A stretch of 64,000 bases of DNA, taken from contig NZ_CP163520.1 in assembly GCF_041080675.1 (NCBI RefSeq), positions 3,906,001 to 3,970,000 on the forward strand, given 5' to 3'. Position 1 is the stretch's first letter, and each line of letters begins with the position of its first letter. Position numbers and translations under genes: made by a program. Positions 57,478 through 64,000 of the stretch are shown here, piece by piece. This DNA is from Streptomyces sp. cg36. Its GTDB lineage: Bacteria; Actinomycetota; Actinomycetes; Streptomycetales; Streptomycetaceae. Below the pieces are notes generated by a model, which saw nothing but the letters and a program-made list of their open reading frames with translations, did no database searches and had not been told where the DNA came from.

Positions 57478-59406
57478 ATGACGGCCACCGCCCCACGCTT
57501 CGGATCCGCCCTGGCCCGGCTGCTGCTCGTCGCAGCGGCCCTGCTGGGCGCGCTGATCGCCACCGCGGCACCCGCCTCCGCGCACGCCGCGGTCACCGCG
57601 ACCAACCCGAAGGACGGGGCGGTGGTCGCCGCCGCCCCCAAGGACGTCGATCTCACCTTCTCCGAGCAGGTCGCGATGGACAACAAGTCCATCCGGGTCC
57701 TGGACCCCAGCGGCAAGCGCGCCGACACCGGCGAACTGCTCAACCTGTGCAGCGGCTCCATCGTCAAGTACGGCGTGAGCCTGCGCGACGGGCTGCCCAA
57801 GGGCACCTACACCGTGGCCTGGCAGGCCGTCTCGGCGGACAGCCACCCGGTCGCCGGTGCCTTCACCTTCTCCATCGGCGCCCCCTCCAAGACCTCGGTC
57901 GCCCTGCCGTCGCAGGACGTCGGCGGCGGTCTGGTGGGCACGCTGTACGACACCATGCGGTACGTCGCCTACGCCGGGTTCATCCTCTTCACCGGCGGCG
58001 GCGTCTTCGTCCTCGCCTGCTGGCAGCGCGGCGCCACGGTGCGCCCGGTGCAGCGGCTCGTCGTCGGCGGCTGGCTGGCGATGACCGCGGCCACCATCGC
58101 GCTGCTGCTGCTCAGGACCCCCTACACCGGCTCCGGGCAGCTCTCCGACGCCTTCGACCTGGACGGGCTGAAGGCGGTCCTGCAGACCAAGTCGGGCGCC
58201 GCGCTCAGCTCCCGGCTGCTGCTGCTCAGCGCGGCGGCCCTGTTCATCTCCGTACTGTTCGGCGCGTACGCCAAGCGCGAGGACGAGGAGAAGAAGGACC
58301 TCACCTACGGGCTCGCCATCGGCGGCTTCGTGGTGGCCGCCGGAATCGCCGCGACCTGGGCGCTGGCCGAGCACGCCTCGACCGGCATCCAGACCGCGCT
58401 GGCCATGCCCGTCGCGGTGGTGCACCTGCTGTCCATGGCGACCTGGCTCGGCGGCCTCGCGACCCTGCTCACCGCGCTCCATCTGACGCCCGCGGTGGAG
58501 CGCGCCGCGGTGCGGCGGTTCTCCCGGATCGCCTTCTGGAGCGTGGTCGTGCTGGCGTCGAGCGGCGTCTACCAGGCATGGCGGCAGATCGGCTCCTGGT
58601 CCGCGCTGACCGGCACCGGCTACGGCCAGCTGCTGCTGGTCAAGCTCGGTCTGATCGCGGTGCTGCTGTCCGCCGCGTACGTCTCGCGCCGCTGGACCGG
58701 CCGGCTCTCCGAGCACACCGCGCCGGAGGCCGAGGCCGCCTCGGTGATCGAGCAGCGCGCCGCCGAACCGGAGCCCGCCGAGGAGCCCGAGCCGGTCACC
58801 GTGCCGGACGGCGCCAAGGCCCCGGCCGACCCCCAGCGGGCCCGTCAGCTGGAGCGGCAGCAGGCCGCCGTGGCGGTCGCCCGTGAGAAGCGCATCCGCG
58901 ACGCCGACCCGGAGCGGTCGGGGCTGCGGCGCTCGGTGCTCGCCGAGGCCGGGGTCGCGGTGGCGGTGCTCGCGGTGGCGACGATCCTGTCGTCGACCGA
59001 GCCGGGCCGTACGCAGGAGGCGGCGGCAGCCGCCCAGTCGACCACCCAGGTGGCCGTGCCCGACCGCCCGATCAGCATCCGCATGCCGTTCGACACCGGC
59101 GGCAAGAACGGCAAGGGAACGGTCCGCCTGACCCTGGATCCGGGCCGCACCGGCGCCAATGAACTGCATGTGTGGACCGACGACGACCAGGCCAAGCCGC
59201 TGGACGCGCCCGAGCTGAAGGTCGCGTTCACCCTGCCCGCCAAGGCGGTCGGACCGCTGCCCGTCTCGCCCGAGCGCATCACCAAGGGGCACTGGAGCGC
59301 CAGCGGGGTACAGCTGCCGATGGCGGGTGACTGGCAGGTCTCCGTGACGGTGCGGACCTCCGACATCGACCAGACCACCGTGGACAAGAAGATCAAGATC
59401 GGCTGA
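57478..59406 (+). CDS. CopC-CopD fusion copper-resistance/uptake protein
   Basis: ATG 57478 gives 642 residues. A signal peptide ends at ASAHAAV, leaving His at the mature N-terminus, the Cu(II) ligand of CopC; SADSHPVAGAFTF supplies the second site. Residues about 160-415 are the CopD membrane part with eight or so helices (YVAYAGFILFTGGGVFVLAC, AVVHLLSMATWLGGLATLLT, VVLASSGVYQAW). A charged cytoplasmic-type linker (Glu/Pro/Arg-rich) leads to another helix and a C-terminal YtkA-like beta domain (about 520-642). It likely moves copper across the membrane for the cluster. Confidence 0.9.
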   Translation: MTATAPRFGSALARLLLVAAALLGALIATAAPASAHAAVTATNPKDGAVVAAAPKDVDLTFSEQVAMDNKSIRVLDPSGKRADTGELLNLCSGSIVKYGVSLRDGLPKGTYTVAWQAVSADSHPVAGAFTFSIGAPSKTSVALPSQDVGGGLVGTLYDTMRYVAYAGFILFTGGGVFVLACWQRGATVRPVQRLVVGGWLAMTAATIALLLLRTPYTGSGQLSDAFDLDGLKAVLQTKSGAALSSRLLLLSAAALFISVLFGAYAKREDEEKKDLTYGLAIGGFVVAAGIAATWALAEHASTGIQTALAMPVAVVHLLSMATWLGGLATLLTALHLTPAVERAAVRRFSRIAFWSVVVLASSGVYQAWRQIGSWSALTGTGYGQLLLVKLGLIAVLLSAAYVSRRWTGRLSEHTAPEAEAASVIEQRAAEPEPAEEPEPVTVPDGAKAPADPQRARQLERQQAAVAVAREKRIRDADPERSGLRRSVLAEAGVAVAVLAVATILSSTEPGRTQEAAAAAQSTTQVAVPDRPISIRMPFDTGGKNGKGTVRLTLDPGRTGANELHVWTDDDQAKPLDAPELKVAFTLPAKAVGPLPVSPERITKGHWSASGVQLPMAGDWQVSVTVRTSDIDQTTVDKKIKIG

Positions 59407-59417
59407 GTACGGACCCC

Positions 59418-60677
59418 ATGAGCAAGAGCACCAACGGCACCAACGAGTCCGTCGACATGACCCGGCGGCGGCTCCTCGGCACGGTGGGCGCGGCCGGTGC
59501 GACCGGTGTCGCCCTGGGAGCGACGGGCGGCGCGCTGGTCCACGCCGCCGTCGGTTCGGACGGTTCGGGCTCGACCGAGCTCTCCTCGGTCGGCTCCACC
59601 GAGGTCGCGTTTCACGTGAAACATCAGGCGGGAATCTCCACCCCGCCGCAGGCATGCGGCCATCTGATCGCCTTCGACCTCGCCCCCGGCGCCGGGCGCA
59701 AGGAGGCCGCGGCGCTGCTGCGGCGCTGGTCGGCGACGGCGAAGGCGCTGATGGCGGGCGAGCCGGGCCCCTCGGACACCGGGGTCGCGCTGGACGCCGG
59801 GCCGTCCTCGCTCACGGTCACGTTCGGCTTCGGCCGCACCTTCTTCGACCGTACGGGCCTGGTGGCTCAGCGCCCCGTGGAGCTGGATCCGCTGCCGGAC
59901 TTCTCCAACGACCGGCTGGACCCCAAGCGCTCGGGCGGTGATCTGTGGGTGCAGATCGGCGCGGACGACGCCCTGGTCGCCTTCCACGCGCTGCGCGCGG
60001 TGCAGAAGGACGCGGGTGCGGCGGCCCGGGTGCGCTGGCAGATGAACGGCTTCAACCGGACTCCCGGCGCCACCGAGAAGCCGATGACCGCCCGCAATCT
60101 GATGGGCCAGATCGACGGCACCGGCAACCCCAAGCCCGCCGACCCGGACTTCAACAAGCGGATCTTCGTCCCCGACACCGGCAGGCCGGCCTGGATGGCG
60201 AACGGCTCGTACGCGGTGGTCCGCCGGATCCGCATGCTGCTCGACGACTGGGAGAAGGTCCCGCTCACCCAGCAGGAGCAGGTGATCGGCCGCAAGAAGG
60301 CGACCGGAGCACCTCTTTCGGGGGGTACGGAGACGACCCCGATGGGGCTCGACAAGTTCGGCCCGGACGGCAAGCTGGTCATCCCGGACAACGCGCACGC
60401 CAGGATCTCCGCCCCCGAGCAGAACGGCGGCGCGGCGATGCTGCGGCGCGCCTTCTCGTACCACGACGGCATCTCGGCGGACGGCGTGCCGGACGCGGGT
60501 CTGCTGTTCGTGGCCTGGCAGGCCGACCCGCTGCGGGGCTTCGTGCCGGTCCAGCGCAAGCTCGACCGGGGGGACGCGCTCTCGGCCTTCATCCGGCACG
60601 AGTCGAGCGGTCTGTTCGCGGTGCCGGGCGGGCCGCGCGCGGGCGAGTACGTGGGCCAGCTGCTGCTGGAGTCATGA
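59418..60677 (+). CDS. Tat-exported DyP-type haem peroxidase (DtpA/EfeB-like)
   Basis: ATG 59418 gives 419 residues. A twin-arginine signal (TRRRLLGTVGAAGATGVALG) directs folded, haem-loaded export. The DyP domain has LMGQIDGTGNP with the catalytic Asp of the GxxDG motif, the distal Arg in VVRRIRMLLDDWE, and the proximal haem His in AFSYHDGISADG. It oxidises substrates with peroxide at acid pH. In S. lividans the equivalent DtpA lies in the same copper operon and takes part in maturing the copper oxidase GlxA, which fits this gene order. Confidence 0.92.
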   Translation: MSKSTNGTNESVDMTRRRLLGTVGAAGATGVALGATGGALVHAAVGSDGSGSTELSSVGSTEVAFHVKHQAGISTPPQACGHLIAFDLAPGAGRKEAAALLRRWSATAKALMAGEPGPSDTGVALDAGPSSLTVTFGFGRTFFDRTGLVAQRPVELDPLPDFSNDRLDPKRSGGDLWVQIGADDALVAFHALRAVQKDAGAAARVRWQMNGFNRTPGATEKPMTARNLMGQIDGTGNPKPADPDFNKRIFVPDTGRPAWMANGSYAVVRRIRMLLDDWEKVPLTQQEQVIGRKKATGAPLSGGTETTPMGLDKFGPDGKLVIPDNAHARISAPEQNGGAAMLRRAFSYHDGISADGVPDAGLLFVAWQADPLRGFVPVQRKLDRGDALSAFIRHESSGLFAVPGGPRAGEYVGQLLLES

Positions 60678-60749
60678 GGTGTCACCGGCCGGTGCCCGGC
60701 CGGTGAGACCGGCCCTCGCGCGTGACGGCAGGCCATTAGGGTGACGGGT

Positions 60750-61685
60750 ATGTCCGCCACGCGATACACCTATCTGGGTCCCGAAGGCACCTTCACCGAG
60801 GCCGCCCTGCGCACGCTCCCGGAGGCCGCGACCCGGGAGCTGGTCCCGATGGTGTCGGTGCCCGCCGCGCTCGACGCGGTGCGCAACGGGGAGGCCGCCG
60901 CGGCGCTCGTACCCATCGAGAACTCGGTGGAGGGCGGGGTCACCGCGACCCTCGACGAGCTGGCCTCCGGCGAGCCGCTGATGATCTACCGCGAGGTGCT
61001 GCTGCCGATCGCCTTCGCGCTGCTGGTGCGGCCGGGGACCCGGCTGTCGGACGTCAAGACGGTGACCGGGCACCCGGTGGCCCAGCCGCAGGTGCGCAAC
61101 TGGCTGCGCGCCCATCTGCCCGAGGCGCTGTGGGAGTCGGCCGCCTCCAACGCCGACGGCGCCCGGCTGGTCCAGGAGGGCCGGTTCGACGCGGCCTTCG
61201 CGGGCGAGTTCGCCGCGGCGACGTACGGGCTGGAGCCGCTGGTCACCGAGATCCACGACGCGGAGAACGCGGAGACCCGGTTCGTCCTGGTGGGCCGCCC
61301 GGCCCGGCCCGCGGCGCCGACCGGCGCGGACAAGACGTCCGTGGTGATCTGGCTGGGCGAGGACCAGCCGGGCGCGCTGCTCGAACTGCTCCAGGAGTTC
61401 GCGGTGCGCGGGGTGAACCTGATGCTCATCCAGTCCCGGCCCACCGGCGCGGGCATCGGCAACTACTGCTTCGCGGTGGACGCCGAGGGCCACATCTCGG
61501 ACCGGCGCGTGGGCGAGGCGCTGATGGGGCTGAAGCGGATCTGCCCCAAGGTGCGCTTCCTCGGCTCGTACCCGCGCGCGGGTGTCGCGCCCGAGGAGGT
61601 ACGGGCGCTGCGGCCGGGGACCTCGGACGCCGAGTTCGTGTCGGCGTCCGAGTGGCTGGCCTGCAGCCAGGACGGCCGCGCCTGA
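60750..61685 (+). CDS. pheA: Prephenate dehydratase
   Basis: ATG 60750 is preferred over an in-frame GTG nine bases earlier. The 311-residue enzyme has the dehydratase domain (YLGPEGTFTEAALRTLPEAA, PIENSVEGGVTATLDELASG, GHPVAQPQVRNWL) with the catalytic TRF in NAETRFVLVG, and a C-terminal ACT domain (VVIWLGEDQPGALLELLQEF, LMLIQSRPTGAGIGNYCFAV) with PGAL and SRP motifs for phenylalanine feedback. It converts prephenate to phenylpyruvate in phenylalanine synthesis. No chorismate mutase domain is fused. Confidence 0.94.
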   Translation: MSATRYTYLGPEGTFTEAALRTLPEAATRELVPMVSVPAALDAVRNGEAAAALVPIENSVEGGVTATLDELASGEPLMIYREVLLPIAFALLVRPGTRLSDVKTVTGHPVAQPQVRNWLRAHLPEALWESAASNADGARLVQEGRFDAAFAGEFAAATYGLEPLVTEIHDAENAETRFVLVGRPARPAAPTGADKTSVVIWLGEDQPGALLELLQEFAVRGVNLMLIQSRPTGAGIGNYCFAVDAEGHISDRRVGEALMGLKRICPKVRFLGSYPRAGVAPEEVRALRPGTSDAEFVSASEWLACSQDGRA

Positions 61686-61729
61686 GCACGTCCCGCCCGG
61701 CGCGAACCAGTCCTACCTGCTGATTTTCA

Positions 61730-62040
61730 CTGTCCACAAAGTTATCCACAGGCACGCTTCTCGACCTGTGGGTAAGTCGACAACACAACCGGGCAGAGTC
61801 GACAAATACCTCTAGTGACGCCGCATCCGTCCACAGGCGACCACTGGGGGTGATGTCACCCCAATTCCACCGATGAACTCTTTAGGGCGAGGAATTCCCA
61901 CCCGAATGAGTGTGTGGGAGAGCTTCGAACAGGGAATCCTAGGCCCCGCACCAAGCCGGGGAAGGGATCCGGCGGCCGGTCCACAGCCGCTCCCCACACC
62001 CTGTGGATAACTTTCCCGGCCTGTGCACTTCTGTGGACAA
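61730..62040. promoter_or_regulatory. Cluster of DnaA boxes between pheA and serS
   Basis: Exact TTATCCACA boxes lie at 61742-61750 (plus) and 62002-62010 (minus), and an exact TTGTCCACA at 62032-62040 (minus). Near matches are CTGTCCACA 61730-61738, TTACCCACA 61767-61775 (minus), and weaker ones at 61827-61835 and 61977-61985. There is no gene in this 560-base gap. The arrangement resembles the high-affinity DnaA-titrating clusters (for example D78) described near oriC in S. coelicolor. It could also regulate serS. Confidence 0.75.
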
Positions 62041-62246
62041 GTCCGTTGGGGCGCAAGGGAGTCCGGTCAAGGGGAGTCCGGAAAACACCCCTTTCCAGGG
62101 GAAAAGCACGGGCCTTATTGACGGCCGCCCCGGAATTCCCCCACCACATTTCTCAATACGGTCAATTCGGGCAAAGCGACACGCGGAAGGAGCGTGCGGG
62201 TGATATCCGGTGGGGTGCCAGGGATCCGCACCGGTAGCCTGGAGGG

Positions 62247-63536
62247 GTGATTGACCTTCGCCTGCTCCGTGAGGACCCCGACCGTGTTCGCGCCTCCCAG
62301 CGCGCCCGTGGAGAGGACGTCGAGCTCGTCGACGCCCTGCTCTCAGCCGATGAGCGGCGCAGGTCGTCCGGCCTCCGTTTCGACGAGCTGCGCTCCGAGC
62401 AGAAGGCGCTCGGCAAGCTCATCCCCAAGGCCACGCCGGAGGAGCGCGCCGAGCTCCTGAAGAAGGCCGAGCAGCTCAAGACCGACGTGAAGAACGCCGA
62501 GGCCGAGCAGAACGAGGCGGACGAGACCGCCAAGCGGCTGCTGCTCCAGCTCGGCAACATCGTCCAGGCGGACGTGCCGGTCGGCGGCGAGGAGGACTTC
62601 GTCGTCCTGGAGACGCACGGCACCGTCCGCGACTTCGCGGCCGAGGGCTTCGAGCCCAAGGACCACCTGGAGCTCGGCGAGGCGCTGGGCGCCATCGACG
62701 TCGAGCGCGGCGCCAAGGTCTCCGGCTCGCGCTTCTACTACCTCACCGGCGTCGGCGCGCTCCTGGAGCTCGCCCTGGTCAACGCGGCGATCGCGCAGGC
62801 CACCGAGGCCGGCTTCATCCCGATGCTCACTCCGGCGCTGGTCCGCCCGCGCGCCATGGAGGGCACCGGCTTCCTCGGCCAGGCCGCCGAGAACGTGTAC
62901 CACCTGGAGAAGGACGACTACTACCTGGTCGGCACCTCCGAGGTCCCGCTCGCGGCCTACCACATGGACGAGATCATCGACGCGGAGAAGCTGCCGCTGC
63001 GCTACGCGGGCTTCTCGCCGTGCTTCCGCCGCGAGGCCGGTACGTACGGCAAGGACACCCGGGGCATCTTCCGGGTGCACCAGTTCGACAAGGTCGAGAT
63101 GTTCTCGTACGTCCACCCGGACGACGCCGAGGCCGAGCACAAGCGGCTCCTGGACTGGGAGAAGCAGTGGCTGACCGGTCTTGAGCTGCCGTTCCAGGTG
63201 ATCGACGTGGCCACCGGCGACCTCGGCGCCTCGGCCTCGCGCAAGTACGACTGCGAGGCGTGGATCCCCACCCAGGGCAAGTACCGCGAGCTGACCTCGG
63301 CCTCCAACTGCGACGGCTTCCAGGCGCGCCGCCTCTCCGTCCGCATGCGGGAGACCGTCGAGGGCAAGAGCAAGGTCCAGCCGCTGGCGACGCTGAACGG
63401 CACGCTCTGCGCGGTGCCGCGCACGATCGTGGCGATCCTGGAGAACCACCAGCAGGCCGACGGCTCCGTGCGGGTCCCGGCCGTGCTCCGCCCCTACCTG
63501 GGCGGTCGCGAGGTCCTGGAGCCCATCGCCAAGTGA
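62247..63536 (+). CDS. serS: Seryl-tRNA synthetase
   Basis: GTG 62247 gives 429 residues, normal length. The N-terminal coiled-coil arm (residues about 30-105, with [20 protein letters not shown]) reaches the long variable arm of tRNA-Ser. The class II core has motif 1 around [15 protein letters not shown], motif 2 [20 protein letters not shown], and motif 3 near [24 protein letters not shown] lies only one base from the start, and a TAGCCT at 62235-62240 could be a -10 box, so the mRNA may be nearly leaderless. The HAD phosphatase gene overlaps the stop. Confidence 0.96.
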   Translation: MIDLRLLREDPDRVRASQRARGEDVELVDALLSADERRRSSGLRFDELRSEQKALGKLIPKATPEERAELLKKAEQLKTDVKNAEAEQNEADETAKRLLLQLGNIVQADVPVGGEEDFVVLETHGTVRDFAAEGFEPKDHLELGEALGAIDVERGAKVSGSRFYYLTGVGALLELALVNAAIAQATEAGFIPMLTPALVRPRAMEGTGFLGQAAENVYHLEKDDYYLVGTSEVPLAAYHMDEIIDAEKLPLRYAGFSPCFRREAGTYGKDTRGIFRVHQFDKVEMFSYVHPDDAEAEHKRLLDWEKQWLTGLELPFQVIDVATGDLGASASRKYDCEAWIPTQGKYRELTSASNCDGFQARRLSVRMRETVEGKSKVQPLATLNGTLCAVPRTIVAILENHQQADGSVRVPAVLRPYLGGREVLEPIAK

Positions 63537-64000
63537 GCACCACCCCGGGGAGCCCGTTCCCGTACAAGCTGATCGCGACGGATCTGGACGGGACGCTGCT
63601 GCGCTCCGACGACACCGTCTCGGAGCGCACCCGGGCCGCGCTCGCCGCCGCCACGGCGGCGGGCGCCGCCCACATCGTCGTCACCGGCCGGGCCGTGCCC
63701 TGGACCCGGCACATCCTCGACGACCTGGGTTACCAGGGGCTCGCGGTGTGCGGCCAGGGCGCGCAGGTCTACCACGCCGGCGAGCACCGGCTGCTGACCT
63801 CGGTCACCCTCGACCGCCAGCTGGCGGGGCTGGCGCTGGCCAAGATAGAGGCCGAGGTCGGCCCGCTGGCGCTGGCGGCGAGCCGTGACGGGCTGGACGG
63901 CGAGGTGCTCGTGGGCCCCGGCTACCGGGTCCAGGAGGGCCCGCTGCCGTATGTGCACTTCGACGAGATCACCGAGTTGTGGGCGGCCCCGCTCAACAAG
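63533..64000 (+). CDS. Cof-type HAD phosphatase, N-terminal part
   Basis: GTG 63533 overlaps the serS stop (GTGA) and the frame is open to the window edge, so the protein is incomplete (156 residues seen). HAD motif I is [14 protein letters not shown], with the nucleophile Asp, and motif II is [11 protein letters not shown]. The C2-type cap starts near [24 protein letters not shown] sequence. Cof-type enzymes dephosphorylate sugar or nucleotide phosphates. Co-translation with serS is common in Streptomyces but the functional link is not known. Confidence 0.88.
   Translation, partial: MSTTPGSPFPYKLIATDLDGTLLRSDDTVSERTRAALAAATAAGAAHIVVTGRAVPWTRHILDDLGYQGLAVCGQGAQVYHAGEHRLLTSVTLDRQLAGLALAKIEAEVGPLALAASRDGLDGEVLVGPGYRVQEGPLPYVHFDEITELWAAPLNK

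Noticed and set aside
56956..59655. Roughly 900-codon minus-strand open frame opposite the copper genes
   Set aside because: It mirrors third-position bias of the PCuAC and CopC-CopD genes; Gly/Arg/His-rich without domains.

Overview
The window is high-GC actinobacterial DNA, almost certainly from a Streptomyces. Supporting signs are GTG and TTG starts, ATGA/GTGA gene overlaps, WhiJ-type regulator genes, RsbW-like ATPases, a SpoIIE-type phosphatase, and a copper/DyP-peroxidase/pheA/serS gene order typical of the genus. It holds the right-hand part of an integrated siphophage-like prophage (1 to about 32,705), then ordinary chromosome (about 32,705 to 64,000).

Prophage, early region (1-6,016): a YqaJ-type recombinase cut by the window edge, RecT, a C5 cytosine methyltransferase that also holds a long second open frame, a replication initiator carrying six palindromic repeats (a likely lambda-O-style origin), a helicase-loader-like protein and three small early proteins. 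Late region (6,128-26,977): small and large terminase, HNH nuclease, SPP1-type portal, MuF-like minor capsid protein, an Rmf/CrpP-fold protein, scaffold, capsid, head-tail connectors, tail tube, a tail assembly chaperone with a C CCA AAC slippery site, tape measure, distal tail, tail tip and fibre proteins (one collagen-like, with an apparent CTG start), amidase endolysin and two small membrane proteins that fit holin/spanin roles. A small unlisted minus-strand membrane protein sits in a lower-GC pocket behind the portal gene.

Prophage cargo (27,114-32,567): between the lysis genes and the right attachment site lie a minus-strand trio including an RsbW-like ATPase, a divergent XRE/DUF5753 regulator with a DUF397 partner (WhiJ or Scr1/Scr2 type), and an operon of a 143-aa unknown, a graspetide precursor, an ATP-grasp peptide maturase and a PIMT-like methyltransferase. 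This looks like a complete ribosomal-peptide pathway carried by a prophage. A 13-bp motif is shared by the regulator promoter and the region upstream of the graspetide operon. The prophage interrupts an acyl-CoA synthetase gene, whose 5' end survives at 32,675-32,929. The integrase, left attachment site and 3' half of that gene should lie left of the window.

Chromosome: an ECF sigma factor, a secreted DUF1906 protein, and a five-gene operon matching the steroid side-chain (igr-type) set of two acyl-CoA dehydrogenases, two MaoC-type hydratases and an Ltp2-like aldolase, preceded by a TetR-type palindrome. Then a small secreted protein, a prim-pol protein, tRNA-Ser(UGA), an AraC regulator, an HtrA-like protease, a GDPD, RsbW-like ATPases, a DUF5926 protein, a second prim-pol protein, a SpoIIE phosphatase and aminopeptidase P. 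The right end is a copper-handling and peroxidase cluster (YcnI, Sco, PCuAC, CopC-CopD, DyP peroxidase), then pheA, a cluster of DnaA boxes, serS and a HAD phosphatase cut by the window edge.
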